A stretch of 64,000 nt of DNA from Coniferiporia sulphurascens (lineage: Eukaryota > Basidiomycota > Agaricomycetes > Hymenochaetales > Hymenochaetaceae): positions 1,178,001 to 1,242,000 of the forward strand of contig NBBA01000001.1 in assembly GCA_002794785.1 (NCBI GenBank), given 5' to 3'. Position numbers and translations under genes: made by a program. The notes below the pieces were generated by a model. The model searched no databases and had not been told where the DNA came from. It saw nothing but the letters and a program-made list of their open reading frames with translations. Shown piece by piece: positions 36,684 to 48,376 of this stretch (its first letter is position 1; each line of letters begins with the position of its first letter).

Positions 36684-38741
36684 ATGGTCAAACACCTTCG
36701 CAAGAGGCAAAAACTGGCACAGAAGGTGCAGCCGCTGGGGTCGGTGCTGCACGTGGATGCCGACGCCGACAAGGACGACGAAGAGCGCAGGCTCGAGAGC
36801 ATTTTATTTGGGACAGACTTTAGACCTGCTGGAAAGGGGAAGGGAAAAGAAGAGCATATACTTATCGTCTCGGATGAAGCAGATGGAGACGGAGGGCTGG
36901 AGGAAGGCGGGGGAAATGCTGTAGAGCAGCTGCAGGATGCAGATGTGAGTTGACCATCCGGACGTTCGAAGCCGACTATATAACATATATCTTTATTCAG
37001 CTGTTCTTTGTGGACGATGCACAACCGGACGTCACGGATAATGTCCCTGATTTCGACCTAGAGGATGGCCGCGCATCGGAGGACGATGTAGAGTCAGCCT
37101 CGGGCAAGGAATCGCCAGAGAAAGAGGATGACTTGCAAGACAACGAAGACGAGACCGAAGCTCTGCCTACTGCTCCCCCAATACAAAATCCGCCACGGAA
37201 AGTTAAGAAATCAGCATGGATTGATGAGGATGACTCGACCTTGAACGTTTCGCTCGCATCGGCCGCGCGCTCGCGGAAGCTTCGTGATGCGCCCACGGAA
37301 GATGTCGTAGGTGGCACACAATACGAAGCTCGACTTCGTCGAGAGTTTGAGCGCATAAACCCTGCACCCGCGTGGGCGGCGAGCGCGCGCAAAAAAGTGC
37401 GTGGGGAGCGGAAACGGAGGAGAGATAGTGGTAGCGATGCGGAGATGGTGGATGCGCATAGAAGCGAGGAGGAGCATGGGGTGGAGGACTTGATAACGAG
37501 GACCGACGGTATCTTGTCGGAGAAGAGGGGGTCAAGACTCGAGAAAGGAGTGATAGGGCTCGAACGCTTGCGGGATGCAAACCAGAGTGCAAAGGCGGAA
37601 GGGGAGATAAAGGCGTTGTCTTTCCACCCTTCGCCCCGCGTGCCAGTGCTCATGACTGCAGGCGTCGACCGGCGGGTGCGACTTTTCAATGTGAGTTGAA
37701 TTCACTAATTTTACAAACAGATGTCCTGAAAAAACAACGAAAGATTGACGGACACACGAACCCTCACCTCCAAACTGTACACATCCCCGCGCTGCCCATT
37801 ACAAACGCCGTCTTCCACCCAAGTGGATCCTCTATCCTACTCACAGGACCGCGGCCCTTCTATTACACCTTCGACCTGCAGTCAGGTGCTACAACACGTT
37901 CGCCGCGCGGACTGTGGGGCTCGAATCCTGCACATGGTTCCGCGAAGGCTGCTGACATGGGTATGGAGCTTTGTGCATTTGACCCTTCCGGATCAGTACT
38001 CGCGGTCGCCGGACGTCGCGGGTACGTACACCTAGTTGATTGGCGTGCAGGCGGAGCACAGGTGGTCGGTAGCGTGAAAATGAACGCGGGTGTGCAGGCG
38101 TTGTGGTGGAATCGCCACCCGGGCCTGGACAGTGCAGGCGAGTTAATGACTCTTGGTGCAGATGCGGAAGTGTATGTGTGGGATGTGGGCGAGCGGAGGT
38201 GCGTGAGGCGATGGAAGGAGGAAGGCGGGTATGGAGCGACGGTAATGAGCGGGGATAGCAGCGGGCGATACCTGAGCATAGGGTAGGTTATTGTCTTCCC
38301 CCTTTCACTCACACCTAAACGATATCGCTTCATTATGTTCATAGATCCAAGTCTGGCCTTGTGAACGTCTACGGCGAGGACGCGTCTATATCCACATCAA
38401 CCTCGACGCCCAAGGCGCACAAGACCTTACAGAACCTCACCACGTCCATTTCTTCCCTCCGCTTTAATCACGACTCCCAGCTCCTCGCGATGGCGAGCGG
38501 CGCGAAAAAGGATCAGATGCGTTTGGTATGTAGTCCCCATACTGCCTGTTCTGCTGGCCTCTTACGATGTAATTAATCTTAGGTTCACTTGCCGTCACTC
38601 ACTGCATATTCGAACTGGCCGACATCTAGCACACCTCTGGGCCATGTCACCGCCATCGACTTCTCTCCGGGCAGCGAATATATTGCGATTGGCAATAATC
38701 GGGGCCGAGCTTTGCTCTATCATCTATCACACTTCGTATAA
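36684..38741 (+). CDS. UTP18: UTP18, WD40 protein of the SSU processome
   Basis: This U3 snoRNP component is required for 18S rRNA maturation in the nucleolus. Exons 36684-36944, 37001-37690, 37744-38282, 38345-38525 and 38583-38741 give 609 aa. The N-terminus is basic then acidic (MVKHLRKRQKLAQKV; ERRLESILFG). A long charged linker with KSAWIDEDDSTLNVSL follows, then LRREFERINPAPAWA, hallmarks of Utp18. The beta-propeller begins near EIKALSFHPSPRVPVLMTAG and includes NIDGHTNPHLQTVHIPALP, AVFHPSGSSILLTGPRPF, TTSISSLRFNHDSQLLAMAS and a C-terminal TPLGHVTAIDFSPGSEYIAI. An acidic patch next to the linker could carry the exosome/Mtr4 AIM-like contact: LFFVDDAQPDVTDNVPDFD at exon 2 start resembles an AIM (L-F-x-x-D). 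That last point is inference. Confidence 0.95.
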
Positions 38742-39822
38742 GTCATATTACGTGTTCTACCATTGCATTACGTATAGTACATTTCATGGGTATCACAAAG
38801 AAACCGAGGTGGATAATGCGAGTTGCTGACGTCAGTGGTGAGATTCTTGACGAAGCGAGGCAAGGAGCTAGTAGCAGCAGAAGGCGTCCAACGAGCCAAA
38901 GCAAGCCAAACCGGAGCGCGAGTCGGGAGAACAGCCGGACAAGACAGACAGACAGATTCGAAAGAATTGAACTCGCCAGATGCTGATTCATTAAGTGGCG
39001 ACTAGATGGTCCGTGGGGCGTATTGATCAAGCAGCCGACGATATGTATCCGAGATCTTCGAGCGGATAAATGCGAATTAGATATAGGAGCAGATAGTAAA
39101 CATACTCTCTCCGAATGCCGTGCTCCATCGGGGACAGACCGGCAAATTACAGTGGCGGCTTCGAACCATCTCCTCGCTTCGTCGAGACAGGAGGAGCTGA
39201 AGTTGGAGTCAGCGAGTATAATGGAAAGTCTTGTTGGAGGACATCTTTGATGTTGGTACACTCACGCCAAACACTCTATGCCTGTATTGTACGATGTGCT
39301 TAATAACCATTGTCGTTCGTCCACGGGATAGATTTGCTGCTTGTCATTGAATCACGTCAGAGCTGAGACATCGAGCAGATGACTCAACGACAAACCCCTT
39401 CTGACGTCTCGTTGCCACGCTGGTCCTCCAACACGGTCAGAGCCTGTTCGACATAACCGATTGCTTTAGCTCTATCCGTTGATGAATTTCGAGAAAGCAA
39501 GATGGTGCATATGGCCCTAAGCCATCTGGAGAACTTTTCCACAGACAATGCCCCGCTATCAAGACTTGCGTGGAGTAGTGCCTATGAAAAGGGTCGGAAA
39601 TAAATTCCTAAAGTTTGGAGCTCGACAATACCTCCAGCGTAACATATAGAACTAACGACATTATCAGATCATGAAAGCGACAACTGCCGGGCATACGCTC
39701 ACCGTTAACAGGGCAGTCGTTATCAGTCCACTACGTGGGTTTGCCAGTGAGCCAGTTTCGCAGACTAATTATTTAGACTCACTAGCATATCGGCAATTGC
39801 TTCATAACTAGCCAAAGATCCG
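38742..39822. other. Convergent 3' intergenic region
   Basis: It lies between the 3' ends of UTP18 and the Spo22-like gene. A 172-codon open stretch on the minus strand (38743-39261) starts without ATG and overlaps UTP18's 3' region; I do not call it. Confidence 0.4.
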
Positions 39823-42800
39823 CTACCTAACTCCTGAATAATTCACATTGAGTTTCGGTCTGCGACCTTTCATGCTAAGACGAACATTTATGATGTCAAG
39901 AAGTTTTTCCCATTCTCGTCGTTGAGAATAAATCTCGGCTTCGAATATCCGAGTTGCATGCAGAAGTTCGACAAAGGTCTCTGAGTCCAATTGGCTGCCA
40001 GATCCACATTTTTCTTTAGCAAATGCTATTGTTTCCTTGACTCTTCGAATATCTTTCAGAATTACGGTCTGCTGCTGGTTAATCTGGCGGAACGTCAGTC
40101 CAGTTTCCCACGACGCTTGCACCAAACCTTCCTTATCGTCGTTGTCCTTCGTCGTTTGGCGCAAGGCGAACACTGAGCAACATCTCAAACACTACTCATT
40201 CCAAGGCTAGGCCAAAAGAACCACTTACTTCGGGCAGATACACACGAGAAAGCTGAGAATGTCATATGAATGAAAACATCCATTTCCGTACTCCCTACCG
40301 TTATCTGCGAGTATGAGTTAATGAACTGGGGAAATTCAGTTTTACCCGGCGGAGATTACAATCATGCGCTTTACCTCGAACGCAATCTCAAACAAGTCCG
40401 CAATCTGCAACTCGGCTTGTCTCCAGTCTGAACACCCTTGGATTGCGGCGTTGTATACCGTTCTCCAAAGCCAGGACACATCCTTTACGAGGAGAGGGCC
40501 ACTACTTCCGACGACAGCGGATTGTACCAAAGACGAGGCTAAAGTCTCACGCACATGATCAGTAGAATCCAAGTATTCATGAGAAAACTGTGTTCTCCCA
40601 CCCGTTTTGCAATGCTTGATTAAGCTAGTAACCAAAAGCATTCTGCACCACTGTGAACATCCGCAATGGAATCGCGAAAAAACGACTCCATACCGGTCCT
40701 TTTCGATTAGGGCTTCTTTCATCAACCGGATGATCAATCGGATGATGCACCGGACAAGTAAAACCGCCTCAACATCCGAATCCATCGGCCCATGACTTTG
40801 GACGGTACTCAACAGCGCCTCCAAAGAGGCTAGGAGCACATTCTTCACGTCAGATTCGTGAGCTAATTGGGTTGCGAGAAGAAGCATTTTCCGATCGAAA
40901 TCCGGGGCGATGACCATATCTCGAATGGCAGAGACAGCTATTAAGACGAATGAAGTGACCATTGCTTCTGTGTTTGGCATCGCATAGGGGCTTACCATCA
41001 TCTTCCAGCCCTGCGAACGGAATTCAATCAAATTACTAGGGCCATAACAAACACCTCGTACCTTGGTGCACCGCGGCTAGAAAGAGGAGATAGAACGTGC
41101 TGGACTGGCCACTTGGGCAGCGGCGGATGACCTGGGAAGCCCGGGCATATTCACCCTGCTCGATGTAGCATAAGGCAGCCTTTCGGAAGCATTTCGGACT
41201 GCTCATCTGAGCTATACTCGCGAATACCCTGTTCGTCCCTGCAAGGAACCAGTCTGCCGCCTGCAACCATTTCTTCATTTGGTAGTGTCGATCGCCAACT
41301 TTCCAAAGGACCTACGAAATCGCCGCATTGATGGGATATAAAGGTCTGGGAAATATGACCTCCTTACAGTCAAGCAAGCCATAGCAGGCGTCTTTTCAAG
41401 CCCAAACTCGGATTTTATAAGAACTTGGAAGGGAAGGAACTAATCATCAGCGTCGACTAAATGAGTCGCATTTGACTCACGCGAGCATGCACTTTCTATA
41501 TCCTTAATTGCTCTAGAATGGTCTTCATCTCGAGCACAATGGGATAACATCGAAAGAAGAAATCGGTCGACGAAAGCCACATTTCCGTCTGGACCCTCCA
41601 ATAGCCGGAGAATGCAGCGCCGAAGGACACTCGACACTAGCTCGCTAGATAAGGGAGCATTTAGGAATAGCACAGCAAAGGTGGAGGGGCCGCGGGAACT
41701 GACTGTTGTTGACTTAGTGTTCGAAGTTCTTGAAGAATACTATCGTGAGAAGACTTCAGAAGTCAGGAGCCACTCAACGCCGCATACACTGCGCATAGAG
41801 CGCGGTTTGTGATTCGGCACTTACTCCGTGACTTCTGACTCGGTGAAAACAGTGTGGTCGACTATTGACGCAAACGCTGTACACCAATTTGCGCATGAGT
41901 TCATGCTGCCACGAAGTATGTATTTATGCATAGAACTTGGACGCACCTTCCTCCATCACAGGGTCGGGGGCTCTTCGCTTCTTCAGAACTGCTAGTAGCA
42001 TCCATCGTAGTTGATGATGTTCCGGATTTGACTGAACAGATACCGTATAAATACTATGGGAGGATATTCATATATCAATACTTACACTATCTACGGAATT
42101 GTTAATAGAAACGACGAGTTCTTGTAGAGTTGTCTCGGCACGGACGAGGTTCTCGGTCTCAGTTGACGACGAAAGGTAGTATGCCCGGGCTGGCAGGTAA
42201 GGTCAATTACACCGGCTCGGAAGTGTTGCATCGAATGGACGGACCGAGACTGCGCAGTATCCCTCTCTTGCGACCATGAACGACACGTGCATTGAGATGA
42301 AGCCTCGTGTTCACAAGGGTCAGCCTACCTTCAGTTCTGCCATTCCGGGGGTTTCCCCATCTTCCATTTTCTCCACCAATGTGAACGCTTTCTGTATCCA
42401 TCTCACGGCGTCTTGGGTCCTTCTTGAATCCGCAATCGTTTTGGTACCGCCCTCTGGGGTCCGAGATGCTGCTTTCAAGATCGATTTCCCTATTTCTAAT
42501 ATTTTAGCCGCCAGAAGCTCTCGCTTTTGTTGATCAATATCAGCGCAAACAACAAGTCCTTAGTGGCTCTACTTTTTTTATGCATAGCAAGTAAAACAAT
42601 CTTACGTCAGGTATTGTAATGAAACTAAGGCGCTTTTCGTCGCTCTCTGAAAATAAGCTCCGCTTGAACGTAGTTCCCGGAACAAGGGTTACTTGCGTTC
42701 GCCGTACCTGTGATTTTCTCAAGCATGAACTGCGCGATAGCATCATTGCCACCCTGCCATGCCTGGGAAAGAGGAGCACGACAGTCAGTCATGTTCGATC

Positions 42801-43903
42801 ATCGATATTGAAGCGTCTGGCGACACAACGCACAGTAAGCATGCGACTGTGGTAGTAAAGTACGGTTGCTCGAGCCTTGGCCTGATCGTAAGCGCCGGTG
42901 GTGCTGTCCTCCGTGTTCCGTAATTGCTCTTCAAACTGAGGGAATAACTTTAGTTGTCACTGAAGGGAACGACCCATACTCCGGCTATCAGCTTGCCTTC
43001 GCCGCATTCCCGAGAACGCTGGCCGCCACGTCGTTCTTCCCACATTCTGACACGACCGCGGAGGAAACGCAATGTGGAGTATCAGGCGAGCAGTTGAAAT
43101 GCCATTCTATCATTTGGGAGAGCTCTGATTATCTTAGAATCAGGACGCACCGGACAAGGCTGTACCAGTTTTGCTTGCCAATTGCAGCACATTGATGAGA
43201 GCTAGAAGCGACGAGAATCATGCGCCCAATGGGTACGATTCTCACGAAATCCGGATCGTGCATTAAATTTAGAAACCCACTTTCAACACCAGGCTTCTCC
43301 TCAATGCCGGCCTCCATCAGGCGAAAGCCTGACAGCCTGACTAATGGCGCGAAAAACATCCCGCGAGAAGTAAGCACGTCTCGTCAGCTATATGCTCTCA
43401 ATACATATAGCGCCGGGGGTAAAGCGCGACGTGTGCTTGCACAAACTTACGCGCTGCAAACAAGCTTCGATCTTCGTCACTTTCTGATCCTTGGCGGACG
43501 AGACCGGAGATGTTCCAGAGATGAACGCCTGCGGACAGATACGAGACGATACTTGGTCAGAGGACTAGCACAAGGTTGCACAGAGGACACCAGAAACACC
43601 TTCCCGATCCAGTGTATCGGCAAGGTCCGCAGTGAGCTTTGACCTCTGGCGGTGCTCAGTCAGTGCTTCCCCGAGTGCAGCAAGATGGTAAAGTTCGTCT
43701 AGCAGGGAGATTCTGTTGTCTTTTTTGCCTAGGTCGGCCAGCTTGGGCTTGATTCTTGTGGTAAGCCCTGGAAGGTATCATTGTGAGATGCCATCAGAGC
43801 ACCCCCCTTTCATATTATCGGCGTATAGCATACCAACGATAGCATCGAATGTCTCCCTGGGCTGTGGTGCACCCAGCGCTGCTTTTCTTTTGTGTGTAGG
43901 CAT
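39823..43903 (-). CDS. SPO22: Spo22/Zip4-like meiotic TPR protein
   Basis: The Spo22/Zip4 family are TPR scaffold proteins of the ZMM group that promote meiotic crossovers and synapsis. The gene has many small introns over 4.1 kb. I traced the start MPTHKRKAALGAPQPRETFD and a second exon GLTTRIKPKLADLGKKDNR. Then come LDELYHLAALGEALTEHR, EGVHLWNISGLVRQGSESD, AWQGGNDAIAQFMLEKIT, ADWFLAGTNRVFASIAQMSS, FRKAALCYIEQGEYARASQ and SWLWRTVYNAAIQGCSDW. The C-terminus is RRPKLNVNYSGVR. The order and the motifs WLW..YNAA.QGC and CYIE.GEY fit the Spo22 domain. I did not resolve every exon in the middle third (41.3-43.2 kb). Zip4 is normally induced in meiosis; no regulatory site is readable. The start is 184 bp from the divergent small membrane-protein gene. 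Confidence 0.85.
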
Positions 43904-44087
43904 CGCGTTGCGACGCGCCAGTGCCTGACGGTGCGAGTGAACTATGAGAGTAACGCTATGTGACACGTACACAATCAATAATACGTATATTTCAGTCTCC
44001 GGTTTTCCTTTTCGGTGCCATCAGCCACCCGCTGGCGCACAGCGTCCAACGTTGTCCTCGAACCAAAAACAGTGTGCTATCTAGGGA
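43904..44087. promoter_or_regulatory. Compact bidirectional promoter
   Basis: Only 184 bp separate the ATG of the Spo22-like gene (minus) from the ATG of the small membrane-protein gene (plus), so both must be transcribed from this interval. Confidence 0.5.
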
Positions 44088-44889
44088 ATGGACGGCGCAA
44101 CTACATCGGCAGCACAGACGGTGCCTGTGCAACTGAGGCCAGAGGTCCTCGTGAGGTGCACCAGGGTGTGTAGCGACCATCACATCTTCTGTTACAACGA
44201 TATCACAGGTCTGGACTGCTACTCACCAAGCTTTCGTGTTGCAGGCAGCTCGGACGGAAGGCGTGTTCGCAGGACTCACATTAGCTCTGCTAGGAGGTGC
44301 GTGATCGGTCTCTGCCGACTGTCGGCGAGAGAATAAGCCTACTGTAGGAACGCACTAGGGCGCCCGTTTTCGCATCCTTTCTGCTCGCCTCTGTCAATAG
44401 ATCCCGAGCTGATTTTTTTCATTTGATGCTTAGGGATGATAGGTGCCCGTGTCCTGCGCTTCGACAGAAACAAGACAATACTGTGTGGTGTCTGTGAGTT
44501 TCTGTTCCCATCACGTTTTCCCACTCTTTCCCCTTTAGAGATGGACCCAGATGCGGTCGTGTTCTGTGAGAGCTCGGGCAAGCGTCTCCGCGTGTCGTGT
44601 AAAAATACACGTGTGAGCCTCGCAAAAATCAGGTGCAAGCTACTCAGTCAGCTTGCAACTCAATCTTATCATCGCCAGAGCCGTACTATCAGCTAAATCA
44701 AGTCAAGATTTATTCACTGAAACGACTTCCCCTGATGTAGTAACGGGCGTCCTTTCGGGCTACTTCTTTACGCAGGCCTTTCTTGGAACCCATCTCGCCG
44801 AGGCTGCGGCACAGGAAACCCTTTTACGTCGAAGCGCTGTTTCTTCCGAGTTCTCCCCAGACGGTGTTTCCCGCACCGCAAAAGAATAA
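44088..44889 (+). CDS. Small two-helix membrane protein, unknown function
   Basis: Exons 44088-44150, 44245-44296, 44434-44487 and 44741-44889 give 105 aa in frame. It starts MDGATTSAAQTVPVQLRPEV. The first helix lies around EGVFAGLTLALLGGMIGA, then a basic loop RVLRFDRNKT, then a second helix ILCVTGVLSGYFFTQAFL. The polar tail contains HLAEAAAQETLLRRS and ends RTAKE. The helix-basic loop-helix plan suggests a small organellar or ER membrane protein. I cannot name the family. The last intron (253 nt) is long for this genome, so another small exon could hide there. Confidence 0.6.
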
Positions 44890-45385
44890 TCAGCTTCGGA
44901 TCACGCACTGTATTATAGCGAGGGCAAATACCAATCCCCCATAATAATAGGCCTTGCGGGTCTAGCCTGTCAGAAGCGTACCCGCTTACGCACCGCTGGC
45001 GGCAAATGTACAAGGAGCGATGGAAGCTACGGTGCGTTAATAATTTCGCGCGGGTCAATGAGAGGACCAACTCGAACTCTCCTATCGCGCCTATGTCACA
45101 GCAACGCTTCGTCCCCAGCCAAACAGCAGGGTCACGCTGTGCACATGCATCGAACTTCGTGACAGTCCCCGAGTCCATTCCCAAGAACTCTTCTATGTAC
45201 TTACTTTCCCCTTCAATCATGATAAGGGACGTATTTGCTAGGCCCACAGAGCCGTGTCCACAACTCACAGAAGAGAGAATCAAAAGGCAACAGGGTTGCG
45301 TCACTAGCGATCAAAATGTTGGAACTCATCCGAAGGCTATGGAACTTCCGTCGGTGCCATTTGTGCCACGAATCCATACAAGTAC

Positions 45386-46380
45386 CCTGGAAACCGAAAA
45401 TGCCGTGTTTGGCCCAGGAAAATGTCCCTTTGATGCACCATTTACGCGGATTACCGGTTTCCTCAAAAGCGATGACGTGCGGCGATACGCGTATTATGCT
45501 GAGACGCTCCGCAGCAGGCGTTATAGAACTCAGAGTGCGTTCCGTTTCGATGAAAGTTTCTAAGTCCGATTACAACTCAAATTACCAGCGTGACGAGTGT
45601 AATAATTTTCCCCTGTAACCCCGCGACCATAATGCCGGACCCAATGCGAACTCTATTAATGATAGGCACGCATCGAAGTGGCATGTCGCCCTGCAACAAA
45701 CTGACATATGCAGCTCTGGCCTCCTCGGAGCAGTACAACTATTAGAACTAAAACGATTGATCACATGAAGCTCTTGTTCTGTTGTCACCCAGCAAAAGAC
45801 AAGGGGGTTTCCTAGTGACGAGCCTATAACGTCTATTTCTTTGACAAGGCCAGCGCTCTGATGGGCAGTATTCAGCTAGATTAGTGCTTGCCTTGTCTCT
45901 TTTGCATTCTACATATCCCGGTTGAAGGTGCGTTGCCATACCTAGGAACATTAATGCGCGGCGGTCCTAAGTACAGACCAGATACGTACGCACGGACGCC
46001 GCTGTAACAATAAGTTCGACTCTATGCAACATGATGGGAACCGGACCATGAATGAGGATACCAGCATTCTACCAAGGATAGGATCGCTGACCGAGGCGGG
46101 AGAGACGATATCATGATATCGGTGTGAAGATGAAGATCGCATCCATCAACGTTATTCCCATTGACTCTGACACCGCACACCAAGCGGCGTCATAAGATGC
46201 CTTTGAAATTTCCCGGTTGGAAGATAGATGGGGCTCGGAGAACAGCGTCTGGTGACAAAGGCGAAACAAAAACAATACAGAAAGGCTCCGTATTGCAAAC
46301 AGCCAGAGAGACGGGGATTGGAGAGTCGCCGCAATCTCAGGCCCCAGAAGGGACATCGCCTCGCACAGGGCGAGATACAT
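45386..46380 (-). CDS. Unrecognised multi-exon gene (partial model)
   Basis: Several exons look genuinely coding. 45857-45789 reads SAGLVKEIDVIGSSLGNPLV. It splices cleanly over a 50-nt intron to 45738-45586 (SEEARAAYVSLLQGDM, then VPIINRVRIGSGIMVAG). Exon 45559-45386 reads LSIIRVSPHVIAFEETGNPR and ends before GTACTT. Upstream, an exon ending at 45994 reads LIHGPVPIMLHRVELIVTAA, and 46380-46111 contains EAMSLLGPEIAATLQSPS. The link between 45586 and 45559 is too short for an intron and the frame does not carry over. Either the donor lies upstream (for example GTTACA inside GVAGLQ, giving a 60-nt intron) or the gene is damaged. No family recognised. Confidence 0.45.
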
Positions 46381-48376
46381 ACATAGGAACGCTACGTATC
46401 TCGGAGTCTTACTCCTGTTCTCACTTCAAGATCGATTGGGTGGCACTTCTGATCGTGAAACTCCGTCCGCAAGCCAAGTCCGCCACTAGCCTAACTGATA
46501 CCATCCATCCGCACACGTCGACCTGACATAAAAAAACACGAGAAAGTGGACATCGCCGAAGCGGCTGTGTGGGCACTAAAGCTCCGTTATGTAGATGGGT
46601 TTCCTTGGCCGAGCCGAGTCTGGAGGGAGGACACCATGTGCCGCATGCAATTCCGCCGATGGGGAAATTACGAAACACGTTCAACACGTACGAGCGCGGG
46701 CGTGCGGCCGGAGGATGTATGTATGTACGACTTATCCTGGCCCGTCGTTCAAGGGCACGGACGGTCCCCGCGGGCCGCCCCAACACCCCCCTTTCGCCCT
46801 CGCCCTGGCAGTGCTGACACCTTTCCGTTCATCCTGTCCGGAAGAGAGAGAAAAAGAGGGAGGGAAAAACTAGAAATAGACTGTTTATAAAAACGGTACA
46901 TATATATCCCTACCCTTTCAGATAAGCCGCTCGGCAATAATGTAAAGGTACTGTACTGCCAGTGTACTGCGGTCGACGTCCGATTCGTTCGTTTCAAGGT
47001 ACTGTACCCGATGGCCGTGGCGGCATCTGCCCTTTTTTTCTCGTCAAAACTCAGCCACGTCGCTCGTCCGACCGAATCCCTCTCCCCATGCATCCCTTCC
47101 CCTTTTTTCACTAGACCGCTCGCCGCTCGCCCCTTCTCTTTCCTTTTTCTCTCCTCCCCTGGGACATCGTATCTTCCACGCTGTCCATCTCCATCCCCAT
47201 CTATCGCCCTTCGGGCTCTGCGGGGCGCCGGCTTATGTTCGGTGTGCGCGCGCGATCGATTTGTAATTCGCTTTTACCGTGAACCTGTTATTAAATTTTC
47301 CTATTCTGCTTGTTTTGTATATAGAAACTTCTTTTTTTCCTTTTACTTCGTCACGACTGCTTTAGAACCTGCGCTACAGCCTCGCCTCGGTTTGTGCTAA
47401 GATTTACAGTAGTATATTAGGATTTGGATTTCACAATTTGAAAAGAGATCTAGACTTATTTTTGTGATCCCATCCACACCAAGCCGCGCCAGAGCAAGGC
47501 GACCGAGCGGACCGAAAAGGAGAGGCACACCCAGAGACGATTGATAGATTGATTGATTGTACACATATTCAAATTTTTATTACTCATTTTATTTTAGTCG
47601 ATTACTACTGGCCTCTCGGGGGGTAGGAAAAAATCGGGAACAAAATTAGAAAACGCTACAAAGACCGAGGTAGGAGGACGGACCCATGGAAGAGGAAGAA
47701 GAAAAGAGGTCATTGTGTGTCATATGGCCGTACGAGGATGAGCGGACTACGAACGAAGTATATAGTGTTACTGCGAGGGGATGGGAGGGTGGCTTTTATA
47801 TACTACTTTATAGAATAATTACTTGTTGTTTGCTTGGAACTCTGGATTGGATATTGAGAATGGAATGCGGAACATGAGGGGTTCGTCATGAGTGCGGGAA
47901 AAGTGCAGAACAGAGATTGATTAAAGAGCATGAAAGAAAGAAAAAAAAAATGAAGTGATGCGGAGCCAGAAGGGTCACGGCGGCGGTTTCGTATCTGAAA
48001 TGCGAAGGGAAGAAAAAAGGAAAAGAGCGGAAAAGTAGAGAAAAGAGTAGAAATACGTATTTTGAGCCTTGGGAAATACGGCAAATAGGGTACGGCAGGT
48101 GTTGGGAGTATGAGCAGTTGAAAGTTCAAAGGGCGGAAGGGAGGGGAGAGGGGTGTATATACACACAAAGCCATTGATTAATTTTGGGCTTGTAGAGAAA
48201 GGGGCTTCGCTTTGCTCGTTCGCTATCGCGCAGCGCGAAGTGAGGCAGAAACTGGAGAAAGTCGAGGACGAAGAGGAAAGGGAAATGGTTAGGAATAAGG
48301 TCTCTCAAGTATATCACGTCCGTTCGAAAAAAAGAAACAGAAGAGGAAAAAAATTGACAGAAGGCAGCGCAGTTAA
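46381..48376. other. Gene-free stretch with TACTGTA motifs
   Basis: ORFs at 46.5-46.9 kb lie in overlapping frames on both strands and are not convincing. GGTACTGTAC occurs twice (about 46.95 and 47.00 kb). The right half is purine-rich and is probably the 3' flank of the cyclin gene. Confidence 0.4.

Noticed and set aside
38743..39261. 172-codon open stretch on the minus strand
   Set aside because: No ATG at its start; it lies in the convergent 3' region of UTP18, and the sequence shows no family resemblance.
46161..46526. 121-codon plus-strand frame
   Set aside because: The opposite strand over the same span reads more like protein and links to neighbouring exons; the plus frame starts without ATG.
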